This document shows positions 53,417 to 63,166 of a stretch of DNA of 64,000 nt, one piece after another. The notes beneath the pieces are model-generated. The model did not search any database, was not told where the DNA came from, and worked only from the letters and a program-made list of their open reading frames with translations. The stretch's first letter is position 1. Every line of letters starts with the position of its first letter. The DNA comes from CAVQCA01 sp963763115. Its GTDB lineage: Bacteria; Pseudomonadota; Gammaproteobacteria; UBA9214. The stretch is from positions 1 to 64,000 of the forward strand of contig CAVXNM010000023.1 of NCBI GenBank assembly GCA_963763115.1, given 5' to 3'. A program made the translations under genes and the position numbers.

Positions 53417-54773
53417 TCAATTGGATTGTTTCATGAAGAGTATCCAGACGGCTCCCTTGTCCGTCCCGCCGTCATCGTCCAGCGGTGCGCCGACGGCGAG
53501 ATCGGGCAATTCCTTGCCATCGAGGTTGCCGATGCCCGCGACCGCGCTGCCGAACTGGTCACCGTCATTGAGGTTGCCCTTGAATCCACCTGCCCCGTCG
53601 GCAATTTTCTGCTGCGACTTGACCTTGCCGTCCTTATCCAGGGACAGTATCCAGACCGCGCCGTTGTCAGTTCCGCCGACATCACTCTGGTTCGCGCCCA
53701 CGGCCAGATCGATGATGCCGTCGCCGTCGAGATCGCCGAGTCGGCAACCGCGCTGCCGAACCGGTCGCCGTCATTGAGGTCACCCTTGAATCCACCTGCG
53801 CCGTCGGCGATTCGCTGCTGCGAGTTGACCCTGCCGTCGCTGTTCAGGAACAGGATCCACACCGCGCCCCTGTCGGTGCCGCCGATATCGCTCTGATCCG
53901 CGCCTACGGCCAGGTCATCTATGCCGTCGCCGTCGAGATCGCCGATGCCGGCCACCGCGCTGCCGAAATGATCGTCGTTGTCGAGGTTGCCGTCAAAACC
54001 GCCCGCGCCGTCGGCAATTTTCTGCTGCGACTTGACCTTGCCGTCGCGGTCCATGAACAGTATCCACACCGCACCCCGCCCGGTTCCGCCGTCGCCGGCG
54101 TACGGGGCGCCGACGGCGAGATCGTCGATGCCGTCGCCATCCAGGTCGCCGATCGAGGCCACGGCACTGCCGAACTGATCGCCGTCGTTCAGCTTGCCAC
54201 CGAAGCCGCCCGCCGTGTCGGAAATCTTCTGATACTGCCTGACCTTGCCCTCGGTATTCAGGAACAGGATCCAGACGGCACCACGATCCGTCCCGCCGTC
54301 ATCGTCCCCCGGCGCGCCCACTGCCAGATCGGTGACCCCATCGCCGTTGAGGTCGCCAATGGCGAGGCGTCCGCGCTGCCGAAGCGGTCATCATCGTCGA
54401 GGTTGCCGTCGAAACCGCCGGCGCCTTCCGTGATGCGCTGCTGTTTGTCCACGCGGCCGTTGTCGTCCATGAACAGAATCCAGACTTCGCCTCGATCCGT
54501 GCCGCCGCCGTCGGCATAGGGCGTGCCCACGGCCAGGTCGGTGACCCCGTCGCTTTCGAGATCGCCGAGTGAGGCGACCGCGCTGCCGAAGCGATCACCG
54601 GCATCGAGGTTGCCGTTGAATCCGCCGCTGGTGTCAGAGATTTTCTGTTCGGAATCGACGCGTGCCGTGGTGTTGCCGGAATTGTCGTTGTTGCTGATGG
54701 AGCACTGGGCGCCCCCCAGCAGCAGGCAGGTCACCAGTATCCAGAAGAGAATGAAGAGTCTGCGGGCGGGCAT
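53417..54773 (-). CDS. FG-GAP/integrin-alpha-like repeat protein, two frameshifts
   Basis: Read from ATG 54773, about 450 codons. A signal peptide ('LFILFWILVTCLLLGGAQC') is followed by a short Asn/Ser spacer and six tandem units of about 68 residues. Each unit reads roughly Q-K-I-A-D-G-A-G-G-F-x-G-x-L-x-D-G-D-x-F-G-S-A-V-A, then 'IGDLDGDGIDDLAVGAP' (the calcium-binding D-x-D-x-D-G of FG-GAP) and 'GGTDRGAVWILFMDRDGKVK'. Six or seven such units close a beta-propeller. The protein is probably extracellular or surface attached through Cys 24, though the lipobox is imperfect. Frame joins near 54370 and 53745 fall inside repeats; missed repeat copies are also possible. Confidence 0.78.
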
Positions 54774-54924
54774 CAGGCTGTCAGGGTGCGATGGATATCC
54801 AGGCCGTTTGTGTCCCGGGAATGGCGATTCTGCCCGGGATGATTCATAGAGTTATTGTAGTACAGTGAACTGCGGTCGGGTCATCGGCACGAAGTGCCGG
54901 CAGAGGTAGCGGGTGTGTACCGGG

Positions 54925-55926
54925 TCATACAGGCTCCTCGGCATAGCTCTCTATGATCTTGATGTAGTTGGCGCGTTCGAATGCCCCGGGATCGAGACAG
55001 TTGATCTGGCTCATGGAGCCTTTCATCTGTTGCACGGACTCGTATTGCCTGTCCTCCATCCAGGTCTGCAGACCGTCGACGAGGGTGGTGAGAAAGTCGA
55101 TGCCATGCCGCAGCAGGGCCGAGGTGGTCATGACGGCGTCGGCGCCGGCCATGAGGTACTTGATGGCCTCGATGTGACTGTGAACGCCACGTGTGGCTGC
55201 GAGCGAGGCGTTTATCCGGCCGTAGAGTACCGCGATCCAGAGCAGCGGCAGGCGGATCTCGGAGGCCGTGCTGAGCTCGAGATTCACCATCACGTCGAGC
55301 TTCTCCAGGTCGAAGTCGGGCTGGTAAAAGCGATTGAACAGCACCAGGGCATCGACCCCCGCCTCGTCGAACTGACGCGCCATGTTTCCCATGGCGCTGA
55401 AGAACGGACTCAGCTTCAGGGCGACCGGAATGGAGACCGAATTCTTCACCGCCTTGAGCACATCCAGGTAACGCTGCTCCACCTCGCGCCCTGTCATGTA
55501 GAGATTGGCGGGGATGTAGTAGATATTCAGCTCGATGCCGCTTGCACCGGCTTCCTGCATCATGCGCGCCGTGTCCACCCAGCCTTCGTTGGTGACGCCG
55601 TTGAGGCTGCCGATGACGGGGATGTCCACCGCTTCCGACGCCTGGTTCAGCAGTTTCAGGTACTCCTCCGGTCCGGTTTCGTAATCCTCGTAGTCCGGAA
55701 AGTAGCTGAGCGATTCCGCAAAGCTGTTGGTGCCCGCAGTAATCAGCTGTTCAATGGCGGCGTTCTCACGCTTTATCTGTTCCTCGAACAGCGAAAACAT
55801 CACCACCGCTGCGGCCCCCGCATCCTCCATGCGCTTGATGTTGTCGAGCTTCTCGGACAGGGGAGAGGCGGATGCGACGATGGGGTTTTTGAGCGGCAGA
55901 CCCATGTAGGTGGTGCGAAGATCCAT
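54925..55926 (-). CDS. Dihydroorotate dehydrogenase-like flavoprotein
   Basis: This 333-residue TIM-barrel FMN protein opens 'DLRTTYMGLPLKNPIVASAS'. It continues with 'IPVIGSLNGVTNEGWVDTAR', 'PVALKLSPFFSAMGNMARQF' (the K-x-S-P-x-x flavin contact) and 'VHSHIEAIKYLMAGADAVMT' near the phosphate site. It belongs to the PyrD-like group found next to pyruvate:ferredoxin oxidoreductases, not to PyrD of pyrimidine synthesis. The usual catalytic Cys or Ser position is uncertain. It is last in the operon 61306-54925; nifJ ends 28 bases upstream of its start. A role in electron transfer with NifJ is inferred from context. Confidence 0.85.
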   Translation of the reverse strand: MDLRTTYMGLPLKNPIVASASPLSEKLDNIKRMEDAGAAAVVMFSLFEEQIKRENAAIEQLITAGTNSFAESLSYFPDYEDYETGPEEYLKLLNQASEAVDIPVIGSLNGVTNEGWVDTARMMQEAGASGIELNIYYIPANLYMTGREVEQRYLDVLKAVKNSVSIPVALKLSPFFSAMGNMARQFDEAGVDALVLFNRFYQPDFDLEKLDVMVNLELSTASEIRLPLLWIAVLYGRINASLAATRGVHSHIEAIKYLMAGADAVMTTSALLRHGIDFLTTLVDGLQTWMEDRQYESVQQMKGSMSQINCLDPGAFERANYIKIIESYAEEPV

Positions 55927-55954
55927 ACGGTTATCCTCTGTAATGACTGGGTTT

Positions 55955-58900
55955 TCAGGTCGCGTCTGTTTCGGTCTGGCTCCGTGTATCGTCGCCGACA
56001 CGCCGCTCCTTGCCATGGAAGCCGGCGCGTTCGTATTGCTTCCACTTCTGGTTGACCTCTTCCTGTGCCATTGTCATCAGCATCTCGGCCTCGGCCGGGT
56101 TGGTGCGGGTGAGCATCTTGTAGCGCAGCTCCTGGTAGGCGTAATCCCTGAAGGGGATGCGCGGACGGGGCGAATCGAGTACGAACGGATTCTCGCCCGA
56201 CTTCAGTACCTCCGGATTGTAGCGCATCAGGGGCCAGTAGCCACTCATGACGGCGCGCTGCTGTTGCTGCATGCCGTGCTGCATGTTGATGCCGTGCGCG
56301 ATGCAATGGCTGTAGGCGAGAATGATGGACGGTCCCGGATAGGCCTCCGCCTCGCGGAAGGCGAGCAGGGTCTGCTGCGGGTTCGCGCCCATCGCGACCC
56401 GGGCCACGTAGACGTTGCCGTAGGAAATCGCCTGCATCGCCAGGTCCTTCTTGGCCACATGCTTGCCGCCGGCCGCGAATTTCGCCACGGCAGCCATGGG
56501 CGTGGATTTGGACATCTGGCCGCCGGTGTTGGAATAGACCTCGGTGTCCAGCACCAGGACGTTGACGTCGCGGCCCATGGACAGCACGTGGTCCAGGCCC
56601 CCGGAGCCGATATCGTAGGCCCAGCCGTCGCCGCCGACCAGCCAGATGCTGCGCCGCACCAGGTGTATCGCTGACCGACAGCAGGTGCCGGGCCTTGTCC
56701 GTGTCCATCTGCCGCAGTTTTTCCTGCAACTGCGCGACCAGCGCGCGCTGGGCGCGGATCTCGGATTCGGTGATCTGCGGGCCGAGCAGGATCTGCTCGA
56801 CGAAGCCCTCGCCCAGTTCCGGGGTGAGATCCTTCAGCAGGCGCTCGGCCATGGCGAGTTGCTGGTCGGCGGTCAGGCGGAAGCCCAGGCCGAATTCGGC
56901 GTTGTCCTCGAACAGGGAGTTGGACCAGGCCGGCCCGCGACCCTCGCTGTTCTGGCTCCACGGGGTGGTGGGCAGGTTGCCGCCGTAGATGGAGGAACAG
57001 CCGGTGGCATTGGCGACGACCAGGCGGTCGCCGAACAGCTGGGACAGGAGCTTGACATAGGGCGTCTCGCCGCAGCCGGCGCAGGAGCCCGGGAATTCGA
57101 ACAGCGGCTGCAGGAACTGAACGCCGCGCACCGTCGAGAAATCCACCCGGCTGCGATCGATCCAGGGCAGTGTCTCGAAGAACCCGATGTTCTCGCGCTC
57201 CGCTTCCAGTACGGGTTCCTTCGGCTGCATATTGATCGCCCGGCGCCCGGTCTCTTCCTTGCTCCGGGCGGGGCAGGCCTCGACGCACAGCCCGCAGCCG
57301 GTGCAGTCTTCCAGGTAGACCTGCAGGGTGTAGCGCACATCGGGCAGGCCGCGTGCATCGATGGCGGCGGACTTGAAATCCGCGGGCGCCTGCTTGAGGC
57401 GTCCCTCGCCGTAGAACTTGGAGCGGATGACGCTGTGCGGGCAGACGAAGCTGCAGTTGCCGCACTGGATGCAGATATCGGGTTCCCACACCGGCACGAA
57501 CTGGGAGATGTTGCGCTTCTCCCAGCGGGTGGTCGCGGTCGGATAGGTGCCGTCCGCGGGCAGCATGCTCACCGGCAGGTCATCCCCCTTGCCGGCCATC
57601 ATCATCGCCGTGACCTGGCGTACGAACTCCGGCGCCTCGTCCGGAACGGGGGAGGTCATTTCCTGCTCGCTGGTTACGCGTTTGGGCACCTTGACCTGAT
57701 ACAACTGGGCGAGCGTGCTGTCGACCGCCTCGAAGTTCTTGCGCACGACCTCCTCGCCCTTCTTGCCGTAGGTCTTCTCGATGGCTTTCTTGATCTTCTC
57801 GATGGCCTTCTCTTTCGGCATCACCCCGGAGAGGGCGAAGAAGCAGGTCTGCATCACGGTGTTGATGCGGTTGCCCATGCCGCTTTCGCGGGCGACCTTG
57901 TAGGCGTCGATGACATAGAACGACAGACCCTTCTCAATGATGGTCTGCTGGATGATGCGCGGCAGATGTTCCCACACCGCCTCGGGCCCGTGCGGGCTGT
58001 TCAGCAGGAAGGTCGCCCCGGGGGCGGCCTTCTCCAGCACGTTGGTCTGCTCCAGGAAGTTGAACTGGTGGCAGCCGATGAAGTTCGCCGACTGGACCAG
58101 GTAGCTCGAGCGGATCGGGTCGGGTCCGAAGCGCAGGTGGGAGACGGTCTGCGATCCCGATTTCTTGGAATCGTAGACGAAGTAGCCCTGGGCGTAGAAG
58201 GCGGGATCCTCGCCGATGATCTTGATGGTGTTCTTGTTGGCGCCCACGGTGCCGTCGGCGCCCAGGCCGTAGAACATGGCGCGCACCACGTTGTCCGGCT
58301 CGATGATGAAGCCCGGATCGTACTCGAGACTGGTGTGGCTGAGATCGTCGTTGATGCCGATGGTGAAGTGCGTCTTCGGCTGTTCCTTGCCCAGTTCATC
58401 GAACACGGCCTTGACCATGGCAGGCGTGAATTCCTTGGAGGACAGGCCGTAGCGTCCGCCGATCAGGCGGGGCAGCGCGGGGGTCGGCAATTCGCCGCCG
58501 GCGTTGGCCTCCATGAACGCGGTCACCACATCGAGGTACAGAGGCTCGCCCGTGGCGCCCGGCTCCTTGGTCCGGTCGAGCACCGCGATGGCGCGGGCGC
58601 TCGCGGGTACGGCGGCGAGCAGATGCCGCGCCGAGAAGGGGCGGTAGAGGTGGACCTGGATGACGCCGACCGGTTCGCCGCGGGACTGCAGGTAGTCCAC
58701 GGTCTCGCGCACGGTATCCGCCCCGGAGCCCATGATGATGATCACCCGCTCCGCCTGCGGGTCGCCGAAATACTCGAACAGCCGGTACTCTCGGCCGGTG
58801 AGTTCGGCGAATTTTTCCATGTTCGCCTCGACGATTCCGGGGGTAAGGGCGTAGTAGGGATTGACGGTCTCGCGGCCCTGAAAATACACGTCGGGGTTCT

Positions 58901-59561
58901 GCGCCGTGCCGCGCATGAAGGGGTGGTCCGGGTTGAGTCCGCGCTGGCGGTGGGCGATTACCAGGTCGTCGCGGATCATCGCGCGGATCTCGTCATCCGT
59001 GAGCAGGGTGACCTTGTTTACCTCGTGCGAGGTGCGGAAGCCGTCGAAGAAATGGATGAAGGGGATGCGCGACTCGAGCGTGCTCGCCTGCGCGATCAGG
59101 GCGAAGTCATGGGCCTCCTGTACGGAACCGGAGACCAGTTGGGCGAAGCCGGTGGCGCGTACCGCCATGACGTCCTGGTGGTCGCCGAAAATGGACAGGC
59201 CCTGGGCGGCCAGGGATCGTGCCGCCACGTGGAAGACCGCCGAGGTGAGCTCGCCGGCAATCTTGTACATGTTCGGTATCATCAGCATCAGGCCCTGGGA
59301 GGCGGTGAAGGTCGTCGTCAGGGCGCCGGTCTGCAGGGCGCCATGGGCAGTGCCCGCGGCGCCGCCCTCGCTCTGCATCTCGGCGATGAGGGGGATGTCC
59401 CCCCATAGATTGGTCTTGCCTTCCGAGGTCCACTGGTCGGCGAGTTCGGCCATGGTGGACGAGGGCGTAATGGGGTAGATCGCGCAGACCTCGTTGGTGC
59501 GGTAGGCCACGTAGGCCGCCGCCTCGTTACCGTCGATGGTCACTACTTTCCTGTTTTCCAT
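55955..59561 (-). CDS. nifJ: Pyruvate:ferredoxin (flavodoxin) oxidoreductase, one frameshift
   Basis: This single-chain enzyme of about 1,202 codons converts pyruvate and CoA to acetyl-CoA and CO2, reducing ferredoxin or flavodoxin; the reverse reaction can fix CO2. The N-terminal domain starts 'VVTIDGNEAAAYVAYRTNEV', 'CAIYPITPSSTMAELADQW'. Two 4Fe-4S motifs lie near residues 697 and 754 ('CIQCGNCSFVCPHSVIR', 'CTGCGLCVEACPARS'). A third cluster ligand set includes 'FPGSCAGCGETPYVKL'. The TPP motif 'GDGWAYDIGSGGLDHVL' is near residue 980, followed by 'DTEVYSNTGGQMSKSTPMA'. The frame shifts near 56660, just before the TPP motif, with sequence intact on both sides. It is the middle gene of a three-gene operon. 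Confidence 0.93.
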
Positions 59562-59671
59562 TCATGTCTCCAAATAACCGGCCTTGTTTGCCGGCGATAC
59601 GAGGAATCGCTGGCCTCTCATGAAACGACATGTGCGCGGTCCGCCAGGGTGGCACATCACTGCGAGTCGTC

Positions 59672-61306
59672 TTACGCCAGGGCAGAGGCGGGTTCGGGTA
59701 TCATTTCGATCGCATGACAGGGGCACTGCTCGAAGCAGGTGGCGCAGCCGGTGCACTTGTCGAAATCGATTTTGTAGCCCTTGTTCTTGCCGAGTTTGAT
59801 AATGGCCCGTTCCGGGCAGGCGCCGAAGCAGCCATCGCATTCGAAACAGTTGCCGCAGGACAGGCAGCGCTTGGCCTCGAAGGCGGCGTCCTTTTTTTTA
59901 AGTCCCTGGACCACCTCTTCGAAGCCCTCCCGGCGATGATCCAGGTCCAGGTGCTCCTGGGGGCGCTGGGCGGCGTCTGTGAAATACCACACATGCAGCT
60001 TGTCAAAGCTCGCCAGCGGATGTCCTTCGGGTTTGATGTAACTTTCACCGCGCAACCAGGCATCGATATGGCGGGCGGCTTTCTTGCCGTGGCCGACGGC
60101 GACGGTCACGGTACGCTCCGAGGGCACCATGTCGCCCCCGGCGAAGATTCCCGGGTGCCCCGTCATCATGTGATCATCCACGCTGACCGTGCTGTCTTTC
60201 TGGAAGGTGACGCCGGGCACGTCCCGCAGCAGGGTGATATCGGTGTTCTGCCCGACGGCCATCACCAGGGCGTCCGCTTCCAGCGTCTCCATGCGCCCTG
60301 TTCCGCGCGGGCGACCGTTCTCGTCGACTTCCATGACCTCCACCGTAAAGGTCGTTTCGTCGATGGCCTTGATGGTGCGCAGCCAGTTGATCTTGACGCC
60401 TTCCTCGAGAGCCTCGCTTGCCTCGAACTCGTGCGCCTGCATGTGGGCGCGGTCGCTGCGGTAGATGATGAGCGCTTCCTCGGCGCCGAGCCGCTTGGCG
60501 ACGCGGGCGACGTCCATGGCTGTGTTCCCTCCTCCGTAGACGGCCACACGTCGTCCCAGTTTCGGCAGTTCGCCCTTTTCGGCACTGGCAAGAAAGCTCA
60601 CCGCGTCGAGCATCTTGCCGGCGTCACGGGCCGGTATGTCGATGTGCTTGCTGATGTGGGCGCCGATGGCGACGAACACCGCATCGAAGGCGCCTTCCGC
60701 CTTCTCCGCCAGCACATCTTCCACCTTGTGATTGAGGACGATTTTGATCCCCATCGCCTCGATACGCCGGATCTCGGTGTCGAGGATATCCCGGGGGAGG
60801 CGGTAGGCGGGTATTCCAAAATGCATCATGCCGCCGGCCATCGGGCCGGCTTCGTGGATCTCCACCTCGTGGCCCAGACGCGCCAGGTGGTAGGCGGCGG
60901 ACAGGCCGCTTGGTCCGCCGCCTACGATCAAAATGCGCTTGCCGCTTGGCGGCGCATCCCATTCGACCTTCCACCCCTTTTTGACCGCGCGGTCGCCAAG
61001 AAACCGTTCCACGGCATGGATGCTCACCGGGGCATCCAGGCGGGTACGGTTGCAGTTCGCCTCGCACGGGTGGTAGCAGACCCGGCCGTGCACCGCGGGC
61101 AGCGGATTCTCTTCGATAAGCTTCTGCCAGGCCGCCTTGAAGCGGCCTTCCTGGGCGAGCGCGAGCCAGGCCTGGATATTTTCACCCGCCGGGCAGGCAT
61201 GATTGCAGGGCGGCAGCATCGACACGTAGAGTGGGCGCTGAATGCGCGTTGATCCAATGCGCTTTTCATGCATGAGGTCCGGCGGGCGCGTCAGGTCATA
61301 CTTCAT
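59672..61306 (-). CDS. NAD(P)-binding Fe-S oxidoreductase (GltD-like), first gene of the nifJ operon
   Basis: This 544-residue protein resembles the small subunit of glutamate synthase. An N-terminal Cys-rich cluster domain ('PCNHACPAGENIQAWLALAQ', 'GRVCYHPCEANCNRTRLD') precedes an FAD Rossmann fold ('RILIVGGGPSGLSAAYHLAR') and an NAD(P) fold ('RRVAVYGGGNTAMDVARVAK'). The C-terminus ('FAGGDMVPSERTVTVAVGHG') continues into an added ferredoxin-like tail with two clusters ('CLSCGNCFECDGCFGACP', 'CTGCATCFEQCPCHAIEMIP'). This layout moves electrons between NAD(P)H and ferredoxin. nifJ starts 110 bases downstream. ATG 61306 with aggagag fixes the start. Confidence 0.9.
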   Translation of the reverse strand: MKYDLTRPPDLMHEKRIGSTRIQRPLYVSMLPPCNHACPAGENIQAWLALAQEGRFKAAWQKLIEENPLPAVHGRVCYHPCEANCNRTRLDAPVSIHAVERFLGDRAVKKGWKVEWDAPPSGKRILIVGGGPSGLSAAYHLARLGHEVEIHEAGPMAGGMMHFGIPAYRLPRDILDTEIRRIEAMGIKIVLNHKVEDVLAEKAEGAFDAVFVAIGAHISKHIDIPARDAGKMLDAVSFLASAEKGELPKLGRRVAVYGGGNTAMDVARVAKRLGAEEALIIYRSDRAHMQAHEFEASEALEEGVKINWLRTIKAIDETTFTVEVMEVDENGRPRGTGRMETLEADALVMAVGQNTDITLLRDVPGVTFQKDSTVSVDDHMMTGHPGIFAGGDMVPSERTVTVAVGHGKKAARHIDAWLRGESYIKPEGHPLASFDKLHVWYFTDAAQRPQEHLDLDHRREGFEEVVQGLKKKDAAFEAKRCLSCGNCFECDGCFGACPERAIIKLGKNKGYKIDFDKCTGCATCFEQCPCHAIEMIPEPASALA

Positions 61307-61511
61307 TCGGATATCTCTCCTGGTAACGGGTGGCTGTGTTGTGGTCCGCGGCGGCGCCGCGCGTACCTGTCGGTCAGGCAAGGCCGGGAGTGGAGTATCC
61401 GTGGATGGGCTCCTGGGGCAGCATCACCCGAGTCAGGAAATCTGACGCCTCTCTTTGGATAGGTCCAGATTGTGCATCTTAAACAGCAGCACGGGCTGCT
61501 TCAATGGTGAG

Positions 61512-61580
61512 AAAAGGGGTCAGAGCCTTTTTCTTGCCTTTTCTGTATTTTTGCCTCCAGGAAAAGGGCTCTGACCCCCC
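61512..61580. repeat. Inverted-repeat element aaaaggggtcagagcc / gggctctgacccccc
   Basis: The left arm at 61512-61527 and right arm at 61566-61580 are nearly perfect inverted copies around a 38-base T-rich core. It sits upstream of the nifJ operon. It is the same architectural type as the elements at 2708 and 8324, but with the word ggggtcagagcc in the arm. No transposase is nearby. Confidence 0.7.
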
Positions 61581-61685
61581 TTTATCTTTACGGTTTCCTA
61601 ATATAGCTGGAGTACCATGTCTGAAAGTACCACTTCTTGAGTCCAGGGAGTTAACACTTCAGCAGGGAGGTGAAAGATCAACAGT

Positions 61686-61793
61686 TTGTGTGATGATTTG
61701 CTGGAATGTCTGCGGGTGGTTCTGGCCATGATCGCCCTGGTCATCATCCCGCCGCTGCTGTTGTTCTGGATCTGGTTCGCCTTGTTGAGGTGA
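61686..61793 (+). CDS. 35-residue single-helix membrane protein, tentative
   Basis: A TTG-started frame encodes a charged and Leu-rich N-terminus ('LCDDLLECLRVVLAMIALVI'), then 'IPPLLLFWIWFALLR'. This gives one membrane helix with an acidic N-side and Arg at the end. gggagg at 61665-61670 is a good ribosome site but rather far (15 bases) from the TTG. An internal ATG at about 61728 would give a shorter helix. The charge-hydrophobic-charge design is typical of real small membrane proteins, but the evidence is limited. Confidence 0.4.
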   Translation: MCDDLLECLRVVLAMIALVIIPPLLLFWIWFALLR

Positions 61794-61876
61794 GTGTGTT
61801 CTACGGGATGTCCGATCGCCGTAACGGTGTTTCCTCTTATGGCTGTCGTCCCTGGTAACATCGTCTGACAAGGCCT

Positions 61877-61951
61877 GTCATTCCCGCGAACCGGGAATCC
61901 AGTCTCATCATAATCAGTGGGTTACTGGATCCCCGCTTTCGCGGGGCTGAC
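61877..61951. repeat. REP-like pair of hairpins (tcattcccgcgaaccgggaatcc type)
   Basis: The left hairpin tgtcattcccgcgaaccggg (61876-61895) and right hairpin ggatccccgctttcgcgggg (61927-61946) are imperfect inverted copies, the same family as 35867-35953. With the element at 61975-62039 they fill most of the 490-base space between the nifJ operon and the DsbA-like gene. Confidence 0.65.
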
Positions 61952-61974
61952 TTGATCAGAGTTTTCTTAACTGC

Positions 61975-62039
61975 AGGAGCGGGTTTGCCGGCGAACCGGG
62001 TATTTCAATACCAGACAATTCGCGGACAAGCCCGCTCCT
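61975..62039. repeat. REP-like inverted repeat aggagcgggtttgccggcgaa / ttcgcggacaagcccgctcct
   Basis: The 21-base arms (61975-61995 and 62019-62039) are inverted copies with a few mismatches around a 23-base loop. The word ggagcgggnttgcc-ggcgaa is typical of REP sequences in Pseudomonas and relatives. It probably acts as a hairpin at the end of the DsbA-like transcript, which terminates at 62103. Confidence 0.7.
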
Positions 62040-62102
62040 TCAAAATCTTCATTTGCGTGGTGACCGGCCCAGATGTTCTCCTGGCGTTGTTAATTTCATG
62101 AA

Positions 62103-62943
62103 CTAGCCGGCATCGGGTTTCTTCGCGGGCTGAATTTTCCCGGCGGTGGCCTGATCGAGGACGCGCTCAATCGCGGTGGTGAATGCGGCCGTGGCCTGTG
62201 CACCGATGACCAGCTGGCCGGATACGGTGTCACCCGCGGTTTTGCCGATGACGAAGCTCGGTGTGCCAGTGACCCGGATGCGGTTGGCCTCCTGGCTATC
62301 CTGCTTGATCTGCGCCTGGTGCCGGTCGCTGGAGAGGCAGGCGTCGAAAGCATCGCCGTCGAGTCCGATTTCCCGGGCATAGACGGGGAGCTGCTCGATG
62401 CCGAGATTCGCGTTATTTCTGAATAGGGTATCGCGCATTTCCCAGAATTTGCCCTGGTCGCCCGCGCAGTGCGCCGCCTGTGCGGCTTTGTTGGCGTTCG
62501 GGTGAAACCCCAGCGGGAGGTCGCGAACGATCCAGCGCACCTTGCCAGTGTCGATGAAGTCGCGCTTCAGCAGCGGGAAGGTGGACTGGATAAAGCGCTT
62601 GCAGAACGGGCACTGATAATCCGTGAATTCGACCACGGTGACGGGAGCGTCCGCGGCGCCGAGGATGGTATTTTCCTTGCTGACCGACACGCTGGCCGTT
62701 TTCGGGGTGTCGGGACGCCGGGCCGGCTGGGCGAGTCCCTGTCGCTCGATGTTTTCGAGCACACGGCGGATTTCCCTGAGTTCCTGAAGGATGGCCTGTG
62801 ACGCATCCTGGTTGATGGCGGGCGCGACGGTATCGGCCGCGGTCGTTTCCGCGATGCAGAACGCCGGAGTCGAGGCTTGCACCGGCGGCAGCGAACAGAC
62901 AAAGGGCGTGTACGGCCCGGGGAATGTGGATTCGTGTGTACAT
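62103..62943 (-). CDS. DsbA-family thioredoxin-fold protein, frameshifted near the signal peptide
   Basis: Read from ATG 62943, about 280 codons. A signal peptide ('AVHALCLFAAAGASLDS') is followed near 62880 by a frame change, then a short helical linker ('SQAILQELREIRRVLENIER'). A DsbA/BdbD-like domain has 'VTVVEFTDYQCPFCKRFIQS' with active-site C-P-F-C near residue 115. The inserted helical domain contains 'NANKAAQAAHCAGDQGKFWE', and the cis-Pro loop is 'IRVTGTPSFVIGKTAGDTVS'. It is probably a periplasmic oxidoreductase or isomerase acting on disulfides. The fusion of linker and DsbA domain recalls Com1/ScsC-like proteins. The indel only separates the signal peptide from the rest. Confidence 0.82.
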
Positions 62944-63166
62944 ATCAGTGCTCGCTCAAGTGCTGTTGGTGATTATTCCGCCACGGGCGATTATTATGGT
63001 CGGCAGATCGCATTCAAGAATACCTCAAAGCCGCGAAGTTATCCCTGCCAGTTCCGCCCGGTTTGCGTTAACGCCGGCGCAGGCGCGGTGACGCGATGTG
63101 TGACGGCGACCCGCTGGCCGCCGGTTTCAACTGCGTTGTCACATGAATGGAGAAAGTTGTCAGCTT

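Noticed and set aside
53303..53896. 197-codon plus-strand frame over the FG-GAP gene
   Set aside because: The apparent repeat structure of this frame is only the complement of the FG-GAP repeats on the minus strand.
56646..59408. 920-codon open frame on the plus strand
   Set aside because: It lies wholly antisense to nifJ, whose domains are unmistakable. Long antisense frames are expected in GC-rich genes, and the translation shows no family motifs.
59630..61252. 540-codon plus-strand frame
   Set aside because: It is antisense to the GltD-like gene, with low-complexity Gly/His/Asp composition and no motifs.
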